Shown piece by piece: positions 21,310 to 31,229 of a stretch of 64,000 nt of DNA. Position numbers and translations under genes: made by a program. Under the pieces are notes generated by a model. That model did no database searches. It saw only the letters and a list, made by a program, of their open reading frames with translations, and was not told the DNA's origin. The DNA is taken from positions 2,048,501 to 2,112,500 of the forward strand of contig JACCIC010000052.1 of assembly GCA_018907035.1 (NCBI GenBank), in the 5' to 3' direction. Numbering within the stretch: the first letter of the stretch is position 1; every line of letters begins with the position of its first letter. The DNA is from Sycobia sp. Sy_11. Taxonomy: Eukaryota > Arthropoda > Insecta > Hymenoptera > Epichrysomallidae.

Positions 21310-21723
21310 CGTATAATAATATAGTAAAATAATATAATAGTAAAAATCTGTTTATTTAATGTAAAAAAATTGTTTGATAATTTATTTGTTTGAAAATTTC
21401 ATTTGAAGGCTTACAAGCGCAACAAATTTTAGAAAGAGAGAGATATTTTTGGGAAACAATGTTCTTTCCACAATAATGTATAGCGGTAATTGATGTTTTC
21501 TATCAAAATATTTAAATTTCACGCCCGATTTTTAGCACAAGATGGACACCAATATTTTCTATGATGCGAGTACCCAGGAAAAGCTCTCTCTGCTATATAA
21601 ATTGCTTCCTTACGTTATGATTATATGAATGTTCAAGAAGACTGTTAACTTACGAAATTGTTGCGTTTGAGTTACTTGTGATTGAATGAGAATAAGGATA
21701 TTTACTACACTTGTATAAGTAAA
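21310..21723. other. Short dispersed repeat, otherwise empty
   Basis: The stretch from about 21409 (GGCTTACAAGCGCAACAAAT, then AGAAAGAGAGAG) recurs at 38518-38570 in UGP intron 1. Nothing else is recognised. Confidence 0.5.
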
Positions 21724-21944
21724 CTAGCATCCCTCGTTTCAGCTCCGTCCGAGATTATAATTTAACCGATTTATTAAACAGTTTAATAATATCTATATGT
21801 AAAAAGTACTCTATGTATAAATCTATATTCCTATAGTTAAGCGATTTATCGTCGTTTCCGTATCCAAGGCTACTTCAAACCAGTGTCCGGTTCGAAAAGG
21901 TGATATTTCACAGACCATTTTATACGGTGTGTGCGTGTGCGTTC

Positions 21945-21975
<31 letters not shown>

Positions 21976-22445
21976 TGTGTGCGTGTGTAATATACGTCTT
22001 ACATATGGCTTCTGCGGAGAAGTATTGTTTACAGGGACTTGGTGTTCGAATGATAGAATAGGAAATTTCCCGAAAAAATAAACCCATCATATTTGAATAT
22101 CGTATTTTGCCCCTGGAAATTGAAACTCTACGTAGAAGATGTATGTAAGATGTATATCTATATTTTGCATATTTTTGTATTTTAAATTAAATATCGGGAA
22201 TGTTTAGTTAGTGATAGCGATGCCAACTGAAATTGAAGAAAAAAAGTAGTCTGCGAATAGCTCATTTTTTAACCGGAAGCTGAGATGACGCCTTTTTATA
22301 CGGAAGCGGCAATATATATAATCTATGTCACTCCCAAGTCAAAAAAGAATAAATATTTCGAATTTTAGAGCGATCGGTTTAGTAGTTTTTTTGAGGAACG
22401 TATAAAAATAAAAATACAATTTGTCTTCATAATGTATTAGTATGA
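21724..22445 (-). mobile_element. Helitron copy H4, short and diverged, both ends present
   Basis: The left side reads CTAGCATCCCTCGTTTCAGC, a diverged form of the family 3' end; the right side ends in GTATTAGTATGA. An A precedes and a T follows. It holds a GT/CG microsatellite and only remnants of single 60-bp units around 22010-22140, not an array. At 722 bp it is the shortest copy with both ends, and its divergence suggests it is the oldest. Confidence 0.75.
21934..21987. repeat. (GT)n/(CG)n compound microsatellite inside H4
   Basis: GTGTGCG, then a pure CG run, then a pure GT run. A (GT)n occupies the same place in copy H7. Confidence 0.9.
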
Positions 22446-22454
22446 TTAGGCATA

Positions 22455-23472
22455 CGAAATCAGGCAATTAAGTAATACAACAAAATTCGAAAATCGAGTA
22501 TATTTAAAAATTAAGGTACATCGCTGCGATCCCCTTCAAACTAGTTCCCTCCGGCATCTATAGACTTATTCCAGAGAGTTTTTCAGTTTTCGTAATAATT
22601 CTGGAACACTTCTTGTGGGACCTCTCTGAGTACCCTCATCACAGATTCTTGGATGTCTTCAACGGAGTCAAAATGTCAACCTTTGACGAATTTTTGCAAA
22701 TAGGGCAATAGGAAAAAGTTGCAGGGTGACATGTCCGATGAATAGGGCGGTTGTGGTAACGTTGCGATGCCTTTAGAGGCCAAAAATTCGGGGTCATATT
22801 GAAAGAACCAACTTTCATCACCAGTAATAACTCGATCGAGAAGAGTAGGATCACTTTCAACCTGCTCAAGACAATCTTGAGCGATGTTCATTCGGTGGGC
22901 TTTTTGTTCATCTGCAAGGTTCTTCGGCACCATCGTCACGCACAGCTTTTTCATGGCGAATCTTTGGTTAAAATCTTTCTCATTGTTTTCCGGTTAATAT
23001 TCAACTCATTAGCCAACATTCGAATGGTTAGTCGCCGGTCTTAACGAACACGGGCGCGGACGCGCTCCGCATTCGCATCGGTTTGCAATTGAATTGGTCT
23101 TCTGCTCTGCGCCTCATCTTTTTTGATGCCCTCACAGCCTTTTTTAAAATCGTCATGCCACTGAAACACCTGATTATGACTAAGAGCATCACTACCATAT
23201 ACTTTAAGCACTTTTTCATAAGTTTCTATTGTGGTATCGCCGAATTTCGCGCACCCATGCTCTAAATTTCTTTGTTCCATTTTCGTGACATGCACTACTC
23301 GCGCGTTGGCACAAAAAACTATACAACTGGCGAATAAATAATCGTACAAGGGTCGTTAAGCTTTCAATCGAGAGAGTAGGGATTTACTATTACGGTGGCG
23401 GAGTTAAAGGTTCGCAGTGTTACCACAGGCCGAGAAATAAAATCGGTCGCATTATTTAATTGTCTGACCTCG
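22455..23472 (-). mobile_element. mariner element with full ends (family M-C)
   Basis: Inverted ends (CGAAATCAGGCAATTAAGTA at left; GTCTGACCTCG at right) are each bordered by TA (22453-22454 and 23473-23474). The N-terminal frame (23349-23041) has a mariner-type helix-turn-helix start with MEQRNLEHGCAKFGD. The second frame (22954-22676) holds VITGDESWFFQYD with the first catalytic Asp. Directly afterwards it continues with FLASKG and YSSDMSPCNFF. About 90 residues containing the second Asp are missing, yet the frame stays open. Confidence 0.9.
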
Positions 23473-23474
23473 TA

Positions 23475-24100
23475 TAACCGTCGCCCATCGGCATGTCTTG
23501 CGGTTCCGTGTATGCGAAACTGAACGCTTGCTGTTAGATTATTTTAGCCTTCTATAAATAATAAAGCAAAAAATTCTTGAAACTAAATATTGGACGGTAT
23601 CGTAAAAGGATGTAAACATATGTATCCACTGGGTCTTGTTACGATCTGCGTCTTTGCTGCCCTGCGTGACAAATGATTTATGAGTTTATTGTTTAGATGC
23701 CTGATATTTTTCTATAGGATTTAAGTTTCTCACAAGGGCTTGCAGAGTTTTCTTTATCGAATACTGTAGTTAGTCTTGCGTTGTCCTTTCGTTTGAACAG
23801 ACGTCTTTTCTTTCCTCGTTTGAAATAAAGTTCATATTAAAAGATTATTTTGTGTATCTTTATTTTAACATTCCACATACTATATTTAATAAAATTCAAT
23901 ACTTGCCATACGTTATCTCTCATAAGACTGCCGAAAATACGGGGTTAATGTGTAATATACTAAATAATTGGCTTAACCCAGACTTTTGTGCCGTTAACTA
24001 TTTCTAGGCACCCGAGATTCGCCAATCATTCGGGCGTGAGGCTAGATGCACGATAATGTAAGTTTTTAATTACAGTGTTATTTCGGTTCATTGGTGTCGA
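23475..24100. other. No gene recognised; LTR-like tail possible
   Basis: A stretch around 23800-23880 has AATAAA (23826-23831) and a T-rich end, resembling the end of an LTR. I found no matching second copy and no convincing duplication, so no element is called. Confidence 0.35.
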
Positions 24101-24149
24101 GGAATTCGAGTATGTTTGTTGCGTTTGGCGTATGTTTACTTTGCTCGTG

Positions 24150-25300
24150 TACTACTCGCGCTCTTTATTACTCGCGTCTATTTCAATCTGTTCGGACCTA
24201 AATAACACCGACTTTTGTTTGAACTGCGCCACGTCCTTGGTAATGCGCGCGACTATCTCGTTCCTTCTGCAGCGTACGTTTCCTACGTCGAAATGTATCT
24301 CAAGTCCTGCGAAATAGTCGGGATAGTAGAGTGAACGATATAAATTCAGAAACTCGCTCGCGGTGAGTTTCGCGACTATCTTGTCGATGGCGTCGTAGGA
24401 GCTCAGCAGTCGCTGTATTACAGGCGGAAGCGGGGGTTTCTGCACATTTTCTGCCCGCATTATTTGCTGCGCTGCGTACAAAGTGGGTTTGATCCTAAGC
24501 GAGCTTGGCAGTCCGCGATATTGCTACTTTAGTTGGTAGAGACATGACCTGGCCTAGACGCGACATGACTTTTCCAGATTGTACGTGCTCCGTGTAGCGG
24601 TGGTGGTATACCCGTTCGAGAAGCCCTTCTGTACCGTAACGTAGCGAAATCCTTCGTTGCAGAAGAAATTCACTACATTTTTCTTAGTTGTTGGTACGCA
24701 AATGTTGTACAGGTAGAATTTTAGCACTGGTTTTCCTTTAACAACCGGTATCGGTTGCACGTAATCGCTGTCAAAACGTTTTTTTTTTTGAAAGGGTTCG
24801 CAGCATCCCCTTCCTCATTTGACGCACCTCGCTCTCGTACTTGGCTACAAACTGGTTTTTGTATTTACTTAACTCTATAAGGGCCAGCACGTAGCTTAAG
24901 AGCAGCTGCCCATGCGGAAGACTGTATTTCGGTCTCTCTGTCTCCTCTATCTGGTCAGTTACTTGCCATAGCTACATATCTGACGGTTCCTTTACTTGCA
25001 AAACTAATTGTTGATTTTTGTTAGTAGGTGTCGCTTTATGCCACCAGTTAGCTGGGTTTATAGGCTCGATTGATCGGAACCAGGATCGGTTCTTGGTCTT
25101 TCGATCGTTCCCTCACAGTTGCAGAATGATGTATTTATCCGAAACGTCGCTCGCTAAGATGATATTGTTTTTATGCAATGCAGATTTACCATGACTAGGT
25201 TGCTGCTCGCCTTTTTTAAGTATGCCACGTGACTCGGACGTTCGGCTACATATTATATCGTCGCTTATTATGTCGTCTGATTCGGTGTTTACTGTCAAAG
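24150..25300 (-). pseudogene. Unidentified decayed coding block
   Basis: Read on the minus strand, three open pieces (25298-25113, 24760-24554, 24481-24152) and the stretches between them form one protein-like sequence with only a few stops and about one frame slip at an A-run near 24781. It is clearly less AT-rich than its surroundings. Recognisable wording includes a Lys/Arg-rich basic stretch, LKFYLYNICVPTTKKN and FRYVTVQKGFSNGY. I recognise no family; a retroelement gag or an old viral insertion are possible. No motif decides between them. Confidence 0.45.
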
Positions 25301-25419
25301 GACAATGTCTGATTCGTGGTGATACACAATTAATGTGTACTTATTGTTGTGCGCGTGTGTACTGCGTGTTGTGTGTACTGTGCAATTTCTGCGTACTTGA
25401 TGTTCTGCGCCTGTGATGT

Positions 25420-26367
25420 CCGGCACGGAAATCCAACAGTTTACATCCACGATCGTGTGTCGGCGTAACACATCCCTTATCCTTAATGTATAGAGCAGGT
25501 GGGGGTTGCGGCTAAAATACAACAATGGTCCTTCAGGATAGGATCAAATGAGCTTTTGACCTAACGGACTTGGTGTACCCAAGAGTTATCGATGCAGGGA
25601 GTGGGAAATTGGCACTTACTTCCTAATTACCATAATCCCGTTACAAGTGGTTCAGCGACCACCGACATTACAACCGATGAAACATTCTACTTTAATGGGC
25701 CGGAGGCTTTGCTTCACCGCCCGGCTAAGAGAAAGAACTACTCTATAAAAATCCCCCTAATCCAAATCGGAGGCAGTTGCGATAGGGGATGCATGGTTTT
25801 AAGGTAGCAGAAAATGAGCTATTACGACTGTCAGTGAAGTTTATATACCGCCTGTTATTAATATGCATGGTCCACCGAACGGATTGCAGCAATGCAATCT
25901 AATTAGGTGGACGTACGAAAAAGATGAACAAACCAAAAAAACCAAACGAAAAAAACAATAGAGGAAGACAAGGAGAGCAGGGAGACTAGGGAGAGTAGGA
26001 AGCCTCCAGAAAGAGGCAAGATTCCAGAGAGCGAGCCGATAAAAACTGACACTGCAACTAAAGCAAAGGCGCCTAATATTTATCTTACAAAAGTCAGTGA
26101 AACGAAGACAGCACAGTCTCAGGCCGCGAGCAAAGGCAAGCCTCCGACTGACAATAAGGAAACTAACAGCTCCTCAGAGCACGAACAACTCAGTAGCAGT
26201 CATAATATTCTGAAAAAAGCAATGCCCAAGAAGGAAAAAAATTGAGCAAATGAAGCAACGGAAATCGACAACACTCCAATACCTCCGCAACACACAGTAC
26301 CCGCAAAACCTACCAGGGACTGTATGGAGATCTCAGTCCAGGCTGCGAACCATTTCGAAACACTTAT
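25420..26367 (+). mobile_element. R1-clade retrotransposon, left part (5' UTR and ORF1)
   Basis: This piece holds a GC-balanced leader and a decayed ORF1 with Lys/Glu-rich wording. It breaks off at 26367, where a TIR element is inserted. The element resumes at about 29698. The assignment comes from the matching right part, which contains an R1-type endonuclease. The left boundary is approximate. Confidence 0.6.
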
Positions 26368-27167
26368 GGCAGTATTCTACTTTACAACTTTGAAAGAAAA
26401 TGTTTTTTATTTTACATTTTTCCAAAGTAAATATATTCAAGAATGTTAGTTCAAAATTTTAAAAAGTAGTTTTCAGTAACTTTCAGTAAAAGTAAATTTC
26501 AGGTAGTCTAATTATACTTTTTCACCTTGCGACGGCCAAAAACATGGCCGCGAAAATTCATTACAATCGACACGTAAATCCATTACACAATTATACCGCG
26601 CACACGCAAAAAGAAACGAAATTTATTGTTCAAACTACTGGTATATCTATTTTCGTGGATGTACTCCATATACATCTACGAAATTAGATGCATAACACCA
26701 CCGTGAATATTAGATTAAATAATTTATACTTAAGCCATAAATACGAAATTAAAATAGAACTAGTACATATTATATTAAATATCACGCGGTAAACATACTG
26801 AAAACGGGCAAAAGTCGCGACGACTACTGGAGAAAGTAGTCGACGCAACTGCCGAAAACCTAACAGTAAAGAGAGAATGCAATACCTAGTCTCTCTCTCT
26901 ACTACTAAGCTTAAGCTCGAAGCATACGGTAGAGAGAATACACTGCGCGCGGCAAGGGAGAGCTGCGTCAAGTGTATTAGGCTGGCGGCCGCTATCCCCT
27001 CTAATACACGCCGCACACACACTACTATATGCTCTCACCGAACAGTACGTACCAGCAGCGAATATTGCGGTAGGCGAACGCGCGTATTCCAGTATATACA
27101 ACGGATGTTCAAAAACGAATTCACCCGCTGTATTTAATTAAATTAATTTAATAACATTACTAAATGT

Positions 27168-27171
<4 letters not shown>

Positions 27172-27213
<42 letters not shown>
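27172..27213. repeat. (TA)n microsatellite within the LTR
   Basis: Pure TA run in the U3 part. Confidence 0.95.
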
Positions 27214-27219
<6 letters not shown>

Positions 27220-27440
27220 TACATATGTATAAGCATGTATACACTATTATACGCGTATACAATCACTGTGCGCAGCACACCGGCTGTAAATACAAACAAG
27301 AAATTGTAAATAATAATTGTTATAATTATTATTAAATATTATTGTTATTAATTATTATTATTATTATTAATAGAATTATTATAATTCGGCGCCTCGTTCG
27401 AAATTAAACGAGCGGCGACGGAATTATACGATCATTTTGC

Positions 27441-27448
27441 TATAAAAG
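27441..27448 (+). promoter_or_regulatory. TATA box of the solo LTR
   Basis: TATAAAAG. Transcription would begin about 30 bp downstream, near 27471, exactly where the first hairpin starts. Confidence 0.65.
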
Positions 27449-27470
27449 GGCCTGCAAAAGGCAAAATTGC

Positions 27471-27518
27471 GAGTTCGCCCGGTGAATCAACTGCCCCGAA
27501 GTTGATTCACACGAACTC
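27471..27518 (+). ncRNA. Long hairpin at the start of the LTR transcript
   Basis: GTGAATCAAC (27482-27491) pairs perfectly with GTTGATTCAC (27501-27510) over a 9-nt loop. Outside it, GAGTTCG (27471-27477) pairs with CGAACTC (27512-27518). In total 17 base pairs with a small internal loop. Confidence 0.75.
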
Positions 27519-27580
27519 TCGCCGGAACTAAAAACTCATCCAAAGCTCGATAAATTCCTGCTTGAAAATCCTGTCCGAAA

Positions 27581-27845
27581 CTATTAGTTTGATCTCTGTT
27601 GCGAGGCGCTCCTCAAAAGTCAGACGACTAATAGCTTTACCTGTTCCGAAGTAAACGTGATCCTGGTTGCGAGGCGCTCCTCAAAAGGCAGACGGCTAAT
27701 AATTTTACCTATCCTTAAGTAAATGTGATAATGGTTGCGAGGCGCTCCTCAAAAGACCAGCCGTTTACTTATGCCGACCAGTCAGTTTTCCCTTAACTCT
27801 TGATGCTGGTTGCGAGGCGCTCCTCAAAAGACCATCGGAGTTAAG
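27581..27845 (+). ncRNA. Four-hairpin array with a conserved core
   Basis: The core TTGCGAGGCGCTCCTCAAAAG occurs four times (GCGAGG at 27601, 27669, 27737 and 27812). Each core folds as GAGG/CCTC around CGCT. Core 1 is enclosed by CTATTAGT and ACTAATAG, core 3 by TAAGTAAA and TTTACTTA, core 4 by CTTAACTC and GAGTTAAG; all three are perfect 8-bp stems of unrelated sequence. Core 2 has arms that do not pair, because it arose by a 68-bp tandem duplication joining parts of units 1 and 3. Short inner stems (TCTG/CAGA, GGT/ACC) add support. Paired but unrelated stems are strong evidence of a selected structure. Confidence 0.8.
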
Positions 27846-28065
27846 CTTACCCTATTTCAACCTACCTAGATTCAACCTGTCTCGTTGTAAAAATTCCCCG
27901 GGTGGAAAATAACACCGGGTATCCGTGCGGTAAATAGCGCCGGATAATATAAGCATCGCGGATAATAACGCGAGCTTAGTATAAGTAATTATATATAAAT
28001 CTAGTTGTCAATTATTGTTTATTAATTATTTTGTATTACTTATTTGTTTGTTTCAGAACCTTGTA

Positions 28066-28071
28066 AATAAA
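28066..28071 (+). terminator. Polyadenylation signal of the LTR
   Basis: AATAAA about 180 bp before the LTR end. It would place the R/U5 border near 28090. Confidence 0.55.
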
Positions 28072-28721
28072 AAAGTATTCCAAGATTAATTGAATAAATC
28101 CAGCTTTGTTTCTATTACGAAAATATACTGTGTTCTTGAATGATTATTTTCCTGATCAGCCGTCCGATCCCGAAATACTTCCTCCCCTTTCAAACTATCC
28201 TGGGAAACTACCGCGTAGGCTATCCCGAGGGGGACAGGAACGTTACAACCTTTCGAACGCAGTTACCTGAGCGCGCTATTCTGACCCACCCAGCGCGCGC
28301 CCCGGAGAAACCATCTACCTGGCCTTGTTCGCTGCAGCAGCTGTTCCCCTATTGTAAATCATTACACCTATATATATTCTCATCAAAATATATATCTTTG
28401 CTTCTCAATATTAACTTATCTTTATAATTTTGCTTCTGTATAGTCGTGATTCGAAGTTCAAAAGTAAAGCATCTATTTATTCGCAATCGATACGAAGAAA
28501 GTTTATCGTGCACAGAAAACTTCAAGTCGTCCATCTAGAACTAGAAAACGTTCTTTTCACGTAAACAGATTCACAGACGAAGGATGTACTAGTAACACGA
28601 GTACGTCAGCAGCAAAACTGAAAAAGTCTAACGATCCGAGTTTTGATGTGAAAGTTGATAATACTGGTGGTTATTCTTTTATTCATTTTTTACTGTGTTT
28701 TCAATGCTCTGACAGTGGGCA

Positions 28722-28985
28722 GTGTGTTCTTTTTCTATCTACGAAGATCTAACAAAAACGGAATTGCTGGAGAGATGTTTGGGCAGAAACACTCAAAATA
28801 ACAATGAGTGTTTCAACTCAACAATTTGGGCTATGGCACCGAAGCATGTCTATAATGGAAAAAAATCGTTAAAATTGCATGTCTCACTGCTGCCTGCATT
28901 TTTAATGAAGGATTCAGCCCACTCTTGAAAATAGTGGAAATTATGGGCCTGAAAATCAGCCAAACCGCCATGCAGTTCGCCAATA
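28722..28985 (+). pseudogene. Transposase C-terminal fragment, copy 1
   Basis: The plus strand reads LERCLGRNTQNNNECFNSTI and WAMAPKHVYNGKKSLKL, a block of the form N-E-x-F-N-x-x-[IV]-W followed by P-K found in insect Mutator/Kolobok-like transposases. The frame shifts near 28905; the other frame continues with FNEGFSPLLKIVEIMGL. Copy 2 carries the same shift at the same place. The long minus frame (28850-29128) over the same DNA is a shadow. Confidence 0.65.
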
Positions 28986-29697
28986 TGCGCGGCCAACAGC
29001 GCATCGTTTGAAAGAATCGCCACTCGACTGAGGCTTCTAAGGAGAGCAGAACTCAAAAAAAGCAGATCTAAATTAGATGAAAATACTCGCCTGGAACAAG
29101 TTGAAGGCATATTGTATAGCCGAAGCATCGCTGATTGAGCGTAATATAATTTTATCTACGATTTTTCACTTACAAAAACTTTGAACGGATTTTTCTCAAA
29201 GCAGCGTTTTCAAGTACCATGGTCGTGAAAACTAAAAAACTATTGAATCGATCCTTTGTATCAACCGTTCTAACTACAATCAACTTAAAATTTTAATTCT
29301 AACTATATTTTTATTGCAAAAAAGGCGGAAAAAAGCAATTTTTTTTGTTTCGTATTTTAGCCGCCATTTTGTTGATTTTTCACGTATATAAAATATTCTA
29401 GTTAGATCGGTTTCTGGAGTCATACTAAACGTACAACTATTTGATTTTTTGTTTCAGACCATCCGTCGGCAAGATTTTAGGGCAATGACAACGTTACCTA
29501 ATTTTTGAGGTGTTGGCTTTGACTATACATTACATGTATAAAAAATGTATAAAATAAATAAAAAAAATTTTTTATGTACTTCAAGAGTTTATGTATTAAG
29601 CATTTCAAATCCTACATCCATATTTTTAATAAGATTCTCAGAAATATTTTACAAAAATAGCGTTTTTTCGAGGGTCTAAAGTAGAATATTGCCTCAA

Positions 29698-30616
29698 GGC
29701 GGTCCTTAAAACAGCAGAAGACCTTGAAATAAGGAAGGAGGGGCTAACGACCCTCAAAGAGATAATGGTGGCCATATCAGAGGTGGTCATCAGATGTGCT
29801 CCAGCCGAGGGCCGGTCGGAGGTCCTGCAATAGTGAGCCGTTAGTGCAAAAATGAAGAAATCTTCGCAGACGTACGCATCTGTGTACGTCTGTATGGCTC
29901 AATGGACAACACATGTCTGGTATTCAAGGCTGCCATGGAAAGATTAGTTAACTTCACGAATTATGGATAGTAGAGCACGAACGAATCAAAGTAGATCTGT
30001 TCTGCGCTTGCGCATTAAATGCCCGAAGAGTTCGCAGAGTCACTCCAGAAATAAGAACTAAATACATACAGGAAGGAGTAAACATCTGTATTAGTAGTCG
30101 AATAGAAGGATTCGGCCTGCGCATGAGAATGGTATGTGTGGAAGGGCATATCCCTTGAGCGGCAATAGCAGCCCTCAATCCTGATGTGACGGTGCTAAAA
30201 TTGACGCACCTCACCACCACACATTTTGCGGTGACAGAGGTAAGGATGCGCACTTTATCGATGTATGTGGTCAGTGGATATTTACAGCTGAGCAATGAAA
30301 TAAGGATGCACCTTATGCAACTTAATAAGGTGCTACACGCACTGCGGGGGAGGATGGTCAAGGAATTCAAGTAGATAAGTTGTCCATCAAGGAAGTTCCA
30401 TACAACGTCCGTCTAGATCAAAATATTTATACGACGGATTGGGTGAGTAGTGCAACTGCAGTGCTAAATACTCTATTCACTCCAGACTCTATACAGGATG
30501 AAAGGCAAGAGCATGAAGAAATGAGATACAAGGCCAACACTCTACGACCCTGGGGAAGCGAGGTTGAATTCTATCTCGCTGAGTTGGATCAGTTCTTAGC
30601 CGAGATGAAGCTTTAA
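29698..30616 (+). pseudogene. R1-clade retrotransposon, right part (endonuclease and linker)
   Basis: After the insertion the LINE resumes. The stretch 30186-30374 reads MYVVSGYLQLSNEIRMHL and ends LNKVLHALRGRMV, matching the R1-clade endonuclease just before its catalytic GAD/GDF block, which is deleted. The frame 30380-30616 reads YNVRLDQNIYTTDW and later AELDQFLAEMKL and resembles the region before the reverse transcriptase. Stops interrupt the rest. No reverse transcriptase follows. Confidence 0.65.
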
Positions 30617-30619
30617 CGT

Positions 30620-31229
30620 GCCGGTAGCCTCATATCTCAGTGTCCGAGTCTATTAAAAAAGTTATTCTCGACTCATTGTCCTTAACGTGGAGACGCGGTG
30701 AGTAAGCAAGTACCTGATATGTCTCAGTCTCGGTAGTTTTTGCTCGTTTCCAGAACTGCTCTGATCCGCGGTGAATTCCGCATGTCTCTTACATTTGGGA
30801 TGGCATGAGCGCACTTGTGAGCCGTAATTGTAGTGCGCTCTGCACTTTTAATCGGGCAAACGCGCGCTCTCCTTTTCCTTTTTCGGTGTCCTACTGGAAC
30901 TGAGTGTCTTACTGCCGGCGGTCACTGACGATACTGCGTCTTCACGCGTGCGCCTGCTTTTGCCGGACCTACGCCTGTTCACGCTGTACCTCCTGCTAGT
31001 GCTTTCACGCTTATTCAATCGCAAGCTTACCAAGCTTCCTGCGCCGTGGTCGCGAGGCTCTATGCTTCGTAAGCGTAATTCTCGCGTAAGGCGTTCTATC
31101 TTCTCGTATGCGCACTCGAATTCACGTGATAGTATCTCGCATTTGATTGCATGCCACAGTAACCTTCCTTGTATTTTTGCGCGATTTCATATATATTATC
31201 ACCGTGCACGGCCGCTAGATTATTTTCTA
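30620..31229 (-). other. GC-richer block with a minus-strand coding-like stretch
   Basis: On the minus strand from about 31160 to 30848 the sequence can be read as a charged, coiled-coil-like piece (EFECAYEKIERLTREL) followed by an Arg/Ser-rich piece (RRSGKSRRTREDAVSSV), ending in a stop at 30848. The composition differs from the AT-rich flanks. It may be ORF1 of another element or belong with the block at 24150-25300; no family is recognised. Confidence 0.4.

Larger units (their letters stand above)
26528..28247 (+). mobile_element. Solo LTR, 1720 bp, with structured leader
   Basis: It starts TG and ends CA, and is flanked by a 4-bp duplication ACCT (26524-26527 and 28248-28251). The empty site is proven by copy 2 of the host transposon, where the sequence around ACCT is continuous. 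It has a TATA box (27441), a polyadenylation signal (28066) and a set of hairpins between them. No internal coding region is attached, so it is a product of LTR-LTR recombination. A gypsy- or BEL-type source is plausible from the duplication length. Confidence 0.85.
26368..29693 (+). mobile_element. TTAA-type DNA transposon (Kolobok/Mutator-like), copy 1, split by an LTR
   Basis: Ends are inverted: GGCAGTATTCTACTTTA at left, and the reverse complement GGCAATATTCTACTTTA at right. Flanks TTAT (26364-26367) and TCAA (29694-29697) are each one change from TTAA, the duplication seen cleanly at copy 2. Inside is a transposase fragment and a solo LTR at 26528-28247. Without the LTR the element is about 1.6 kb. 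The superfamily name is uncertain between Kolobok and Mutator-like types. Confidence 0.7.

Noticed and set aside
23800..23880. End of a second LTR
   Set aside because: An AATAAA and a T-rich end are present, but no opposite border, duplication or second copy could be shown.
26684..27137. Overlapping frames on both strands of about 70-110 codons
   Set aside because: They lie in the U3 part of the solo LTR, in several phases, without motifs.
27601..27835. CRISPR-like repeat-spacer array
   Set aside because: Only four repeats in a eukaryotic LTR; the spacers are arms of hairpins and partly tandem copies.
28850..29128. 92-codon minus frame conserved between two loci (also 40348-40626)
   Set aside because: It is conserved only because the whole transposon copies are near-identical; the opposite strand carries the recognisable transposase block.
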